A stretch of DNA of 64,000 nt from Apostichopus japonicus (GCF_037975245.1 NC_092563.1:29849960-29913959), one strand, 5' to 3'. Counted from the stretch's first letter, positions 1 to 11,453 are shown. Made by a program: numbers and translations. The notes: generated from the letters alone by a model not told the origin.

Positions 1-957
1 GCAAAATTTTGAGTGAGAACAAAAGAATTATAAAACTCAGCAATATTTTCAAAGGCAGAAAACAATTGAAAGTATTTTAAAAGCAAAGCTGTGGCATATT
101 TCTTGTTCTGATTATTAAATGGCAAAATGAACTTCCATTGGAGTTTGACATATATGTACTACAATGGTCTGAAAGTACAAACTGTTAACCCAAAACCAAA
201 ATTTAATAACTGGACATTTATAATTATTAAAAACTGATGCATCTTGACTTTCTACTGCATTTTTCATAGCAAAATGATCATGTGATATCATGAACCATGT
301 CATAAATACTGGAATTTTCTTTACAAAAATTAATATGCTTAAATTTGTCCCTTACTTATTTCAAATAATATTAACAAATTTAGCTCTACCAGACACAAGT
401 TGAACGATTTCACTATTTTCATTTGTTGTTTTTCCTTTTTTTTAACTGAGTAAGTCAAGGACCATTGCTTCCGATTTCTGTTTTAGTTTTATGTTCTTTT
501 TCAATGAAGCAGCATTTTAAGTCAATAGTGGGTGAAATTTTTAATTATTCCATCCAAAATAAATTTAATTTATGTACCATAAATTAAAATGCCACTTGTC
601 AACTCAAATAATGAAGGAAAAAAGTATAAAGCATTTTGTAGGTTTCCAATTTTTATTTGCATGAGATTAAGATTAATATAAACACTGAGCAAAAACAAAT
701 TTTTAGGATCAAGTCATATTCATTCATTCATTAACTAATTATTTAATTTCACTGGGAGACCCCCCAAAAAATAAGCAGGATGTCTTTGTTTGATTAATTG
801 CAATCTTGTTTTGAGAAAAATGGTTAGGTTTGGTGAAACTGTTGAACAAACTCAGCCTGCCCCTTTATTTACAGTCAAGAACAAGTCTAACTATAATTTT
901 TTTTTTAAAAAGCACAAAAATGAAGCCAGAAAGTATGAGTTTATCATTTGTTCTTAC
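1..957. other. ELMO intron, left edge of window
   Basis: AT-rich non-coding DNA downstream, in gene sense, of the ELMO exon at 958-1127. The split codon at that exon's donor (phase 2) shows the gene continues past base 1. No further ELMO exon was recognised here on the minus strand. Confidence 0.6.
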
Positions 958-1127
958 TCTTTTCCTTCCTCTACTCTTGACATCAAATACTCCACTCCTT
1001 CTAACTTGACAAACTCGGCCCCAAAAGTTGCATCTTTGGCAGAAACAGAGAGCTTGGCCAATGCCTCGTTCCGATGTCCTGCACTTGCAGACTTGAGGGC
1101 GCTGTACACTTCCTTGGCTTCTTTCCA
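958..1127 (-). CDS. ELMO: ELMO-family protein, third coding exon (first ARM-like helices)
   Basis: On the minus strand a pyrimidine-rich acceptor (TTTACAG) precedes TGG AAA GAA, and the exon ends GGA AAA GA before GTAAGAAC. It is 170 nt: 56 codons plus two bases. The peptide runs from WKEAKEVYSALKSASAG through NEALAKLSVSAKDATFGAEF to GVEYLMSRVEEG. This aligns by eye with the ELMO1-3 segment after the N-terminal Ras-binding domain, where vertebrate proteins read LEALKDLASLSRDVTFAQEF then GISLLTQMVESG. It would form the first helices of the armadillo-like region that controls autoinhibition and partner binding. The next exon lies left of the window. Family assignment is strong; which vertebrate paralogue is closest cannot be told. 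Confidence 0.88.
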
Positions 1128-1389
1128 CTGTAAAGAGGAAGAACAGTGAGTTATTTAATTCAGTGGGTGGACTAGTAAACCCAACAGTTTGTCTCCGATT
1201 TAACATAAGAACAGACAATAACTGGTTATTGTATTACAGAAACTGAAAATAGGGCCAAGTTTTATTTCATGTTTTAAATCAGGTATGCACTGTTAATATC
1301 CTTTGTTTTTAAAATAATTTTTCTACATATTTGTTTGCCTTGTTACGATGAAAGTTACACAAAGAACATCAGTTTAGTAGAATATATAG

Positions 1390-1407
1390 TATGTATGTGT
1401 GTATGTA

Positions 1408-1438
<31 letters not shown>

Positions 1439-1455
1439 GTGTATGTATGTATGTA
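1390..1455. repeat. (TG)n / (TATG)n microsatellite
   Basis: Mixed TATG and TG repeats on the plus strand, with short degenerate continuations. The open frame read across it on the minus strand (histidine-threonine-isoleucine repeats) is a repeat artefact. Confidence 0.95.
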
Positions 1456-2099
1456 AGTATGGGTGTATATATAATTGTACATAGTGTACTGTATATCCTT
1501 TAAAATAAAGGACAGTACTAGTCATAACACATTTAATGTGAATTCCAGGCATATTCCACTCTCTTTAAGTAGACTTTACCATATAAAATATACCAAAATG
1601 TTATCATTATTAGCAAAGATACTTCCACAAAAATTGTCCAGAGATGCATCAAACCTTCATCAAAATATGTAAAATTATACATTATCATGACTCTAGATAT
1701 ATGTAGGAATTCGAGAAATTTATTTGACAATGAGTAACATGTGTCTGTTCCAAACTCAAGTGAACCATTGCTAAAAACCATCCTGGATTCACAGCAACTA
1801 TGTAGGCTACATACGTACATAATTGATATCACTGAAAAAGCAGGAAATAACCCTGATGTGATATCATTGGACAGGTTGGCTGATGCATTACCTATTATTG
1901 TGAACCCATTCAACTAACTCTTACGAAAGGTCAAGTGAAACTGTTGGCTTTCATATGATCCAAATCTGATTTTAAAGTGGTTGGTTACGGTATCATTCTT
2001 CAACACAATTAACATGCTTGAATTCAAGCCCAAAAAAAGAGTGTACTGTTACATTGGGTTACTGGCTTCACAACAAAGCATAGTACCTTTGAAAATTGT

Positions 2100-2120
2100 A
2101 ATAATAATAATAATAATAAA
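2100..2120. repeat. (ATA)n tail of the LINE copy
   Basis: About seven ATA/TAA units directly abut the 3' end of the retrotransposon copy, consistent with a simple-repeat LINE tail. Confidence 0.8.
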
Positions 2121-3450
2121 TGAGACTTATATAGCGCCAAATCAGTAAACAAAAGTTACTGCGCAAAGCGCTTTACAGAGAAAGTAAATTAATTTACAAA
2201 AGAACAAGTGAAAAAATGGGTCTTAAGTAGACTTTTGAAAGTAGAAAGTTTATAGCATGTTCGAATGTGATCTGGTAACTTGTTCCAGAGATAAGACCCA
2301 GAGTATTGGAAGCTTCTGTAACCATAGTTCTTCAATCGTGGTTTTGGAACAGTTAAAAACAGTTTGTTGGAGGAACGAAGTGTGCGAGTTGGAGTATATG
2401 GCAAGAGAAGTTGTGACAGGTACACAGGTCGTTCAAGATGATGAGCACAGAAGGTGAGAAGAAGTATTTTATACTGGATTCTGTAGCTGATAGGTAGCCA
2501 ATGAAGTTCCTTCAGAAGTGGGGTGGTGCGACACTTTCTTCCTTTCCTTTTCACAATACGGGCAGCGGTGTTTTGGATCTTTTGGAGTTTCTTAATGGTC
2601 GAATCAGGAAGGCCAAATAAAAGTGAATTAAGAAAATCAAGCTTTGATGTCACAAACGCATGGACCAGTATCTCACAAGTCTTATTATCGAGGTAATTCC
2701 TCATCAAACTGATTTTCCTAAGTTGCCAATTTGCAGAACGACAGAGATTAGTAACGTGATTTTCAAGTGACATGGTCTGGTCAAAATATGCACCAAGGTT
2801 TCTTACAGTTGAGGAGATATTAATAGAGTCTTTACCAACAGTAAGTGGTGGAAAATTAGGTGTAACTTCAGAGAAACGTGATCGAAAAACAATAAACTCT
2901 GTTTTATCACAGTTTAGTTTCAACTGATTAGTTGTAAGCCAAGTGTTTACAGCACTTATACAGGTTTCCATTTTATGAAAAGCATTTGGCACATCATCCT
3001 TATCGAAAGCAAGAAGTAATTGAGTATCATCCGCATAATGATGGAAATGAACACCATGGTGCCGAATAATATCACTCAACTCCACAAGATATAAAGAAAA
3101 AAGAACAGGTCCAAGTACAGAGCCCTGTGGAACACCAGTAACTAATGGACGAGGAGACAAGAGAACATCTTCAATTTTCACCTGTTGATAACGCTCAGTA
3201 ATATAAGAATTGAACCAGGATAGAACAGAACCACCTAATCGATACTTTGACTGCAGTCTTTCCAACAAAATGGAATGATTACCTGTATCAAAAGCTGATG
3301 ATAAGTCTAAAAGAACTAAAAGGACAAAGCAGTCTTCATCAAGCTTGGATGTAATAAAATTATGAACTGCATTGAGGGCAGTTTCCGTACTGTGACCAGA
3401 CTTATAAGCTGACTGGTATGGTAAGGTGCTTTTCAGACAAATATCGATGC
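2100..3450 (-). mobile_element. 5'-truncated non-LTR retrotransposon, reverse transcriptase part
   Basis: A 359-codon open frame (2189-3268) continues upstream without a stop to about 3450. It encodes the reverse transcriptase palm and thumb: a region resembling PYQSAYKSGHSTETAL, then FDTGNHSILLERL, the GVPQGSVLGPVLFSLYL block, the catalytic box HYADDTQLL, and the C-terminal ARIVKRKGR...LHWLPISYRIQYKILLL block typical of CR1/L2-like LINEs. The minus-strand 3' end is an (ATT)n tail, read on plus as ATAATAATAA at 2100-2120. The adjoining AGCGCTTTGCGCAGT segment is typical of such 3' ends. No endonuclease domain is present, so the copy is 5'-truncated. The surviving frame has no stop, suggesting fairly recent insertion. 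Confidence 0.88.
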
Positions 3451-5039
3451 AAAGTGTAAACCTTCAACTGTAAAACGCTTTCAAAGTAAATGGATTAGTT
3501 CTCATAAAACTGTTAAGAATGAAGAGTTACCAAATACGATAGGTTATGTACAAGCTATACTAACACCACAAGTGACACAAAAATACAACTTTAATGTTAG
3601 CGTTATGATGGCAGACTGTTAACAACTATAGTGACACCAGATAATCTATGGCAGTCTGTATATATTTAAGTACTCTACATGATCAAAACATTCAAGTCTG
3701 CACACAGTTTGTAATTGTATTCTAACACAGTTCCCAGTATCTGAATTCATACTTGAGGCATTTAATTGGAACTCTAGTGTAGGTAAGCACTGGCAAGCTT
3801 GAGTACACATACTTAGTACACTTACATATACACCTACAGCTCTGCACTCTTACTAATAAACAAGGTGGATTCAGGATTCTACTTGTGGTGTTACACATGA
3901 TGCTGTATCACAACTAACAGCCTTCTGTACACATGACATGTGGCACTGGCAGTCGTCATGACGATCATGCACATACATGTACAGTATAAGTACCATTCAT
4001 CCTTGTGGTACACAAATATTTTTCAAGCATAAACACAAGGGCACTTTTTAAGCAACTACTGTATGACATATCAATATCTTTAACTGTGTGTCCCCCTTGT
4101 AGCTAAGTATTTATCCAAAGCTGGTCAGACTGTGACCTTTTGACCCCTCAAGTCTAAGTCACGTAATCATTAAAGTAACCATGACTGTATCTATGTACAC
4201 ACTAACGAAAGTATTTGGTTGTATTTAATTTTTAAATTTATACTAAGAAACATTGAGTACATAATCAACTGCCCAAGAGACTTAAGTCACTTATTGTAAG
4301 TCACTTTAAATGTGCTGGTCAAACATAACCGACAATCTTGCTGATTCAAATGGGTGCAATTAGCCATTAATTATTAAGCAAAACCAATTAATAGCCATAC
4401 TGACTTGTGCCCTGTGTCTTTAATGGAAATCAGGTTTATGGCTGGTGGTACATTTGCAGCTATGAAAGTGTTGCTGGACTGAGGTAAATGTTTACACTTG
4501 ATTTGAAAAAATATTGGATTTACCTCCAGTGTAAATATTTGCTGTGAGACAAGCATACTCAAGTTTGATTGTTTTCTTCAATGGCAGGGAAAGTCAACCT
4601 TACAAATGTAGTCTGCTACTCAATATTAAATTTACTGTAGAGGAACTACTTCAAAAGGGTCAATTTGAGGTCAATGCTATTCTTGTTTACCCAACACTTA
4701 ATAGCTATCACACAGCCTCATGTCGTATCATACAGTAGGCTGTTTCTTACAACCTGGAACACAGAATTGTCAAAGTTTTGTTTCTCTGAAAAGATGAAAC
4801 TTGGTTACTTGAATGCTTGAAATCAGTGCAATGGATACAAAACCAATATCCTGAATTTATAGCAACACTTTTCGTTTGTTCTTAGTAATTGCCACCACAC
4901 TCAGTAATCTGAGTCTTGTGTATTGTTTTTAATGTTGTTTACATGTGGTACTGACAAATCTGTGTATGATTCTTGAGGCGCATTGGTTAGTTACACATAC
5001 TCATCAGTTAGTTTAGTTTACTAGAAAAAAAGGATCAGG

Positions 5040-6290
5040 AGGGACATTCAAGTCCCCATCAAGGACCCTATAGGAGACGAGAAAAAAAACTGAAGACACA
5101 AACACTCAGACCCAATTACAATGCTTAAAGTGCTTGTCCAAAGCATTCTTAAACCCATTGACACTACTTGCAAGTACAACTTTCTCAGGCAAACTGTTCC
5201 ACTCATTCACAACCCTATTAGAAAAAAGTTATTCCGACTATTAATCCTACATTGTGACTTTTGAAGTTTGAAACTATGACCTCTGGTACAACTACTATTA
5301 GCAAACATGAAAAAGTCAGTGGAGAATAAATTGTCAAAACCACACAAAATCTTGAAAACCTGAATCAAGTCACCACGTAACCTAGTAAGCTTCATTGTGG
5401 TGAGATTCAACAGTTGTAACCACCTATAATAAGGAACATCCTTTAAGGAACTAATCATCCTAGTAGCCCTCCACTGGACCTTTTCCAGTACTTCCTTATC
5501 CTTAGCAAAATATGGGTTCCAAGCCTGCACAGCATACTCCAGATGAGGCCTAACCAACTGCTTATAAAGCCTAACAACTATGTCCTCTTTCAGAAAACTG
5601 AAGTTCCTCTTGATCATACCTAAACCCTATTACCTCTTTTAGCAGCTTTGAGACAATGTTTAGAAGGTTGCAGAGATGAGTCAATGTAGATACCTATAGG
5701 TCTCTTTCAACAAAGACCTCCTGTAACTCCTCACCATTAAGATTGTAGGTATACTTTTGGTTACTACAACCATTATGCATCACCTTGAATTTATCAATAT
5801 TAAAAAAGCAGTTGCCATCCCTCAGACCTGGAAAAAAACTTTATCTAAATCCGTTTGAAATTTCTCAGAACCTCTTTTGGAAGGGACATCAGAATACAGA
5901 TTGGTGTCATCAGCAAACTTCTAAGCTGTACACAAAAATATCTTCGTCAATGTCATTTATATAGGCAACAAACAACAAGGGACCAAAAACAGACTCTTGT
6001 GGAACCCCACTAGTAACGTCCTGCCAAGAAGAAGCACAGCCTTTAATTAGCACCCTCTGTTCCTATTACCAAGCCAGTTCTCGATCCAAGACAGTAAATT
6101 CCCATTGACACCCATATTCTTCAGCATAAGTAAAAGACGCTGGTGGGGAACTTTATCAAAGGCCTTATGAAAATCCAGGAACACAACATCTACAGACTTC
6201 TGCCTATTTAGAGATATATTGTAAGGCATCATGGTTTCACCCAGCTGGGTCAGTTGTTTCATCATCTGATTTTCATTCTAATGGGAATCT
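5040..6290 (-). pseudogene. Decayed CR1/Rex1-like non-LTR reverse transcriptase
   Basis: Two open pieces (6047-6265 and 5207-5617) and intervening broken frames give one reverse transcriptase. In minus-strand order they are VVFLDFHKAFDKVPHQRLL, a GVPQESVFGPLLFVAYINDI block near 6000, a FADDTNLYSD catalytic box near 5910, then LVRPHLEYAVQAWNPYF with VLEKVQWRATRMI near 5500. Frameshifts and stops separate the pieces, so it is inactive. The 3' end is about 5040, near AAAAAAAGGATCAGGAGGG on plus. It is a different family from the copy at 2100-3450. Confidence 0.85.
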
Positions 6291-6497
6291 TTAATGAAAA
6301 GATGTACTCCAGAATGGGTTCTTATATTCTCTTGTTTACTAAGTACTTCCCAAGAGGCAGCCCACAGGCCGACTCCGGTTGCAAAAGATATCAATGCAGC
6401 TAACATCTGCCATAATCCATTTATTCTAGTTAGCAGTTCATCAAATAGAGAGAGAATTGTAATAACCGGAAGAAGTTCAGAAGATATTTATACTTAC

Positions 6498-6665
6498 AGG
6501 CGCTGTTGTGAGTTTCAAAATTATTCCATCTTTCACATCTCGTTTGGTTTTCTCTGTGATGTAAAAATTATTTACATTGTCGCCAAACTTAATGCCATAC
6601 TCCTGGGGGCGTGGAATGTTGTAGTGCACGGCGAGTTCATTAATTATGTCTTCCAATGGTTGTCG
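6498..6665 (-). CDS. ELMO: ELMO-family protein, second coding exon (Ras-binding domain)
   Basis: Minus-strand acceptor TTTTTCCCTCAG precedes CGA CAA CCA and the donor is GCGCCT|GTAAGTAT. The exon is 168 nt, 56 codons, phase 0 at both ends. The peptide starts RQPLEDIINELAVHYNIPRP and ends with NNFYITEKTKRDVKDG and IILKLTTAP. Vertebrate ELMO has PLSAIIKEVCDGW and SSNFYITEKNRNEIKNG followed by TILRLTTSP at this place, so identification rests on a well conserved block. The domain is the N-terminal ubiquitin-like Ras-binding domain, which in ELMO proteins binds active RhoG and Arl GTPases and recruits the ELMO-DOCK Rac exchange factor to membranes. Confidence 0.92.
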
Positions 6666-7795
6666 CTGAGGGAAAAACAAAACACAAAGAGAGCTTTTAA
6701 TTACCATTATAAACAAAATGCAGCCTCAGAGTCTTAATAATACAATGGCCACTGGTCACATGACAACAAAATGGAGGATGTAGTACACAACTTGAGATGA
6801 TATGACATGTGCAAATAGTCATGAACCATCTTCAAAGCTTGTGAGAGAAAACAAAAGGCTATATTTTTCACAATGTTGAATACAGGTCATGAGCACAATT
6901 TCAATACAATTAATATATGGCTGGAGGAGGTGATAGTGTTACTGACTTAAATGTAGTTGTAGTTGCTTTCGAGGTGATAACTACTTATTTGTATATATGT
7001 ACATGCATATATACAGAAGATAGTACAATGAACGCCGTACTAATGTAGTCTTAAAATGTGTAGCTGTAAGATTCTATAAATATTGAAAGCCGATTGTTTG
7101 GTTTTCTGCAAATCCTTTCATCAGAAATACTGGACGAAACATGCATTTAGGGAGAGGTCATGTCTATGGATGGAGAACAGTGCACTAAATTGATGCACTG
7201 ACCAACCTAACACTTGACCTAACACTTGATGTTTGGTATCTCTTCTTTATATACTCATGAAGTTAACCACACTGTGTCATATGCATCACTACCAAGCACT
7301 GTCATGCAGAAATATAGTCAGTTGTGATGTCTGCAAACTTTATATCTAAGACTCAAACTTGAACTGATTCTGAACTAAATATAGTTTACTTTGGTAGGTA
7401 CTTTAGTACACTGAAATAGAGCCCCTCTGATACACCCACCCCCCCCGTTCCATAAATCTTACCCCATTAACATGACTCATTCAAAGCGAGTAATTTTTTT
7501 TTCCAAATATGATATACATTACTGATTACACACAACAACAAAAAGATATATATAGTACACTCTGCACTTCCTTCAGTTCAATCATCAAATTTTCTTTTGA
7601 CAATGATAAATAACTATCCACAACTAACTCTACTAACTCTAAAACTAACTCTCCAATCAGGTTTAAAAGACAACCTGATATCCTGTTTCGAACACCTCTT
7701 CTAAGGCATTCTATTTAATGTCATTACAAATTCCAAATGATTATAAGCTCACTGTCTTTTGTCACAGACCCAATATATCCTAGAATCATACTAAC
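6666..7795. other. ELMO intron between coding exons 1 and 2
   Basis: 1.1 kb of AT-rich intron, phase 0 at both ends. A C-run at about 7438-7447 is the only distinct simple sequence; nothing else is recognised. Confidence 0.7.
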
Positions 7796-7928
7796 CACAT
7801 CCCACTCATGAAGTTTTGGTGTCGGTGCTATGTGTTGAGGGGGTTCAATGGCAAGCTTAAAGATGTGCTTATCCTTCTGCTGGTTGTCAAGGATCTTCAG
7901 GGGGTTTCCCATCATTGTAGAAGAGCCT
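7796..7928 (-). CDS. ELMO: ELMO-family protein, first coding exon with start codon
   Basis: Coding begins at the ATG at 7913-7915 (MMGNPLKILDNQQKDKHIFK) after a 13-nt leader preceded by a good acceptor (CCCCTGCCTTAG). This implies at least one upstream non-coding exon. The exon ends GAG TGG GAT GTG before GTTAGTAT (phase 0), so it gives 40 codons. HIFKLAIEPPQHIAPTPKL occupies the position of vertebrate DIVKVAIEWPGAYPKL at the ELMO N terminus. The leader of about 18 extra residues before this block is longer than in vertebrate ELMO1; an in-frame ATG immediately downstream (7910-7912) is equally possible as the start. Confidence 0.8.
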
Positions 7929-8329
7929 CTAAGGCAGGGGAAGGGGGAAATGAATTATTCAAAAGTTCTGCCGAGGAAGAGAAATGATACAAGTGATGGA
8001 GTTAATGAGCTAAAGAAAGTAACATGAAGTTGAACTGTAGGTCTTGATTGTGACCTTTAAACATAGCATGCAGTTTATAACTGAACAACAACACTGAAGA
8101 AACCAGACTTGTATCGAACAATACTAGTTCTGTTTTGGTGACATATTTGCCTTACTCTAGAGATCAAACATAATTCTAACCAACTCGTAGTCATTTGTGA
8201 TTCTTAAAGTCGGATATCGAAAGAGATACTCTGAACAGACTTTTGTTAATGAAATGGAGGTAAACGACAGGCAAATGAATATAATTGAAAATGTAATGAG
8301 TAGGAAAATCCAGAACAGTGAAAAAACTT

Positions 8330-8400
8330 CCAGCCTCCACCGGGATTCGAACCCGGCCTCCCGCTTTGTACGCGAACACCCTAACCAACTAAGCTATGAT
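8330..8400 (-). repeat. tRNA-derived SINE head, copy 1
   Basis: On the minus strand the segment reads TAGCTTAGTTGGTTAGGG (A-box-like) followed after a usual spacing by CCGGGTTCGAATCCCGG, a perfect T-arm with internal B box. The 5' side cannot pair with the GGAGGCT expected as 3' acceptor stem, so it is a degenerate tRNA-related SINE head, not a functional tRNA gene. Confidence 0.75.
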
Positions 8401-8691
8401 TGGTGATTGTATGTCCAGAGGTTCGAAACCGGTAAGGAAGGTCGTAATTTCACGGTAGGCGTTTGACACCTGTATCGAACAATACTAGTTTTTTTTTTGG
8501 TGACATATTTTGCCTCACTCTAGAGATCAAACATGATGCTAACCAACTCGAAGTCATTTGTGATTCCTAAAGTCGGATCTCAAAAGAGATACTTTGAACA
8601 GACTTTTGTTAATGAAATGGAGGTAAACGACAGGCAAATGAATATAATTGAAAATGTAATGAGTAGGAAAATCCAGAACAGTGAAAAACTT

Positions 8692-8762
8692 CCAGCCTCC
8701 ACCAGGATTCGAACGCGTGCCTCCCGCTTTATATGCGGACACCCTAACCACTAGGCTATGGA
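8692..8762 (-). repeat. tRNA-derived SINE head, copy 2
   Basis: Second copy one period away. The B-box region on minus is CGCGTTCGAATCCTGG, so one side of the T stem has decayed relative to copy 1. The A-box-like part reads AGCCTAGTGGTTAGGGTG. Confidence 0.7.
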
Positions 8763-9734
8763 CGCTGATTGTATGTCCAGAGGTTCGAAACCGGTAAGGA
8801 AGGTCGTAATTCCACTGCAGGCATTTGCCACCTGTATCGAACAAAACTAGTTCTGTTTTCGTGACATATTTGCCTTACTCTAGAGATCTTGAATGCTAAC
8901 CAACTCGAAATCATTTATGATTCCTAAATGCGATGTTGCTGTATCAACAGCGCTTCTCATGCATCAACAGTATGAATATTGCAGCTCACAAATTTGGAAC
9001 AATTGCTTAAAGGGTATGAAGACTCGCGCACAGAGAAACGTTTCATGCTGGTATTCTGACCTAGTTTTGAATGAGGTGTAACAGAAGTGTTAGACACCAC
9101 CATCGACCCAAGAAAATACACATACAGCTTGCTACCGTCGGAAGTTAGACACCAGTGTACAGTCAATACATATAGCTACGGTCAATACCCACAACACAGT
9201 GTACATAGCAGCGATGGGCATCTCAGGTCTAGATAAAAGATAACAAGGTATCACGTTTCATTACCTCTGCATTTTGTAGCGACAAGTAGAAAACTTCACT
9301 TGCAAGCAACGGAAAGTTAACTTTTTCACACAGTTTTGGGCGAGTCTTCAATTCCTTTATGTTGTAGGATTCAGTAGGTTCCATACATGTGTAAGTTATT
9401 ATTGTAAGCCTATGTAAATAATCCTAAGAGTAAGACTAAGTAGGCCTATAACTAGTCCTAAGTAATACTAAGTACTATATATTGTACTCTATGTAATATA
9501 TGCCTGCTGGAATGTCATCTGTCTCTCTGACAGATGACAGTAATAGATCAGTACAGCTGGCACTTCCATGGTGTAAAGATGTGTTTCTTGAGTGAGGGCT
9601 CTACAAGGTTAGTCAAGGTTTTAGTTACCTACTGTTGTCCGAGGCCTAACGTTAGGCCCTAGATCAAATACTAGTATATGTCAAACTACCTGTAACTTGT
9701 GTAAGTCGGAACATGAACTTTTCCTTCGACTTAC

Positions 9735-10140
9735 CACCAGTCTTGTTTCTAAGATGGCGTAGCAGAACCGCTTGCTTCAATACATAATTCCTTTCTCGCT
9801 GTTTTATGGTTTTTACTACTTGCTTTATACAAACAATGCTGTACAAGAGACGAAGACCTGGTGTTACTATTCAAACACTCAAATGTTCAATATTAACCCT
9901 ACCGTACCATAATGTGCAAAGTATCACCTAAGCAGAGTTTCACTTCCTGCTTCCTGTAAATTCGGTGGCATGCCACCAAATACAAACTCCGTCCATGTGT
10001 TAAGCAGATTACAGAACAGGTTCTAAGAACTTACTTCGGACGCCTCCTCACTCTCTCGGACAATGTTACTGTGTAGGAATGATGTACACATAAATTTGTT
10101 GTTTATGCCTATCGCGTCGCGCCTAGAGTAGCGATTCTTT
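9735..10140 (-). promoter_or_regulatory. Putative ELMO 5' region with non-coding first exon(s)
   Basis: Two strong minus-strand donors occur here: GTCCGAA|GTAAGTTC (exon edge 10035) and GACTGGTG|GTAAGTCG (exon edge 9735). Either could splice to the acceptor at 7929. The region is richer in CpG than its surroundings (for example CGCGTCGCGCC near 10112). It also carries AAGATGGCG at 9751-9759, the motif bound by YY1 and common near animal transcription starts. No TATA box was located with confidence. The assignment is inferred from splice-site quality and the need for an upstream exon. Confidence 0.4.
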
Positions 10141-10453
10141 AACTTTTTCGTCCCAGTTCTCACTTTCCAATCAGCCACCCTAGGTATTTCAACTTCTAAA
10201 ATATATCACTAAAAGGGTTAGCAAAATTGGTTTTCTCCATAGTTCACATTCACAGAAAGAAGAATGCCTGGGGACAATGCAACTTACATATTGCTAAGGA
10301 TAGACAAAAGTTCTCCCTAAAATAATAAAAGTTCCCACAAGGGGGAAATTTTTCCCCCGGTAAGAACCACGGCCCAGAGCAATGGAATCAATTCGACTTC
10401 CTTCAAGCTTCTCTTTTTATGGTCAGACAGACTAACCAGGATTATGGCAAACT

Positions 10454-11440
10454 TTAGACAGTCGATATTGTTTTGTGGAAATTAAAATGTTCAGCCATTG
10501 GAAAACTGGTTTTGTTGAGTCTGATTGTGCTATTTTGATTATTAAACCGTATACGAAACGGATTGGAGGTTTGGCCAATGTATTGTATATCAGGACAGAG
10601 AACACAAGTGATAAGGTATATCACAAAGGGAATGTCACAGTTGCATGGGCCTGGGTGTAAACACACCCCTGAAGGAGAGAGATGAATGTCAGGGTCCGTG
10701 ATCGTATGATGACAGGCCTTACACCGGGCTTTACCACATTTAATATTCCCCTTGGGTTGGGAAGTATCGGTGGATGGTAAACGACTCCTATCAAGGATGT
10801 TGCGTAGCCTGGGAGGTTGTCTTCTAGCAACTACAGGGGGGTTAATGAAAATGTCACCGTATCGTCTCCCACGTGCACTGGCAAGTTCAACGTGTTCCAT
10901 TCATTTTTGACCAGCCTAATGAATGGGATCGACTTGATCGCTGTGCGTAAGGACAAAGGGAATACGATTCTCTTTCACCTCCCTGTGTTGATTTTGAAGA
11001 AATTTCTCCCTGGGAATTCTACAGACCTTGTTAAGGGTTCTCTTCAATAATTTATAGGGATATTTGCAATCAAGAAAGTGAACAATTAGGGTGGTTGATT
11101 GACTACGAAACTGTAGGGGACCAGAACAGATGCGTTTGTAGCGACTCGCATTTGGCTAAAGACAATGGCCTCTTTAATATGAATTGGGTGAAAACTATGA
11201 AAGTCGACATATGTGTAACGGTCAGTGGGTTTAGAATATACAGACGTGTTAATCCGACCGTTATAAGATAGAGTGACCAGAGTGTCCAGAACTTGAGGCA
11301 ACATGAGATTTGGATTTCTCCATGGTGAATTTAATGGAGGGGTGGAATAGATTGTGAGGTTACCTATACAAACGCATCGACAGACTGTTCCCCATGTGAC
11401 CAAATAACAAAGATATCGGCAATGAAACGTAGGTACAGGA
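10454..11440 (-). pseudogene. Decayed Penelope-like element (reverse transcriptase end plus GIY-YIG endonuclease)
   Basis: In minus-strand order: a reverse transcriptase block LLYLRFIADIFVIWSHGEQ; after a frame change NTSVYSKPTDRYTYVDFHSF with HPIHIKEAIVFSQMR, the thumb signature of Penelope-like elements; then, after further frame breaks, a cysteine knuckle (KCGKARCKACHH) and CDIPFVIYLITC with IQYIGQTSNPFRIRF. The last is the degenerate GIY-YIG endonuclease that defines the canonical group, and it ends at the stop near 10454. The normal DD pair of the catalytic box reads AD, and several frameshifts are present, so the copy is dead. Extent beyond 11440 is uncertain because of the adjacent (AT)n tract. 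Confidence 0.85.
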
Positions 11441-11448
11441 GTGTAATT

Positions 11449-11453
11449 ATATA

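Larger units (their letters stand above)
1128..6497. other. ELMO intron between coding exons 2 and 3
   Basis: 5.4 kb intron on the minus strand with phase 0 at both ends. It holds a (TATG/TG)n microsatellite at about 1390-1455 and two decayed non-LTR retrotransposons (about 2100-3450 and 5040-6290), both in the gene's orientation. I see nothing else in 1456-2099 or 3451-5039. Confidence 0.75.
8109..8930. repeat. Tandem array of about 361-bp units (2.3 copies)
   Basis: The landmark GTATCGAACAA recurs at 8111, 8472 and (GTATCGAACAAA) 8834, a period of 361-362 bp. Two full units and part of a third follow one another with few differences. Each full unit contains a tRNA-derived segment, listed separately. 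The array lies between the first coding exon of ELMO and its putative promoter, so it would be inside the 5'-UTR intron. Confidence 0.92.

Noticed and set aside
1533-1913. 126-codon minus-strand open frame in the ELMO intron
   Set aside because: No domain, no ELMO similarity, AT-rich codons; likely chance.
8330-8762. Two possible tRNA genes
   Set aside because: T-arm and A-box-like sequence are present but the acceptor stems do not pair, and the segments sit inside repeat units; SINE heads fit better.
8197-8844. Pairs of similar small proteins in both orientations across the 361-bp units
   Set aside because: Their similarity comes from the tandem DNA repeat; they end in the SINE head and have no start or codon signal of their own.
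8109-8930. CRISPR-like array
   Set aside because: Units are long, there are only about 2.3 copies and the spacing is contiguous; this is eukaryotic tandem duplication.
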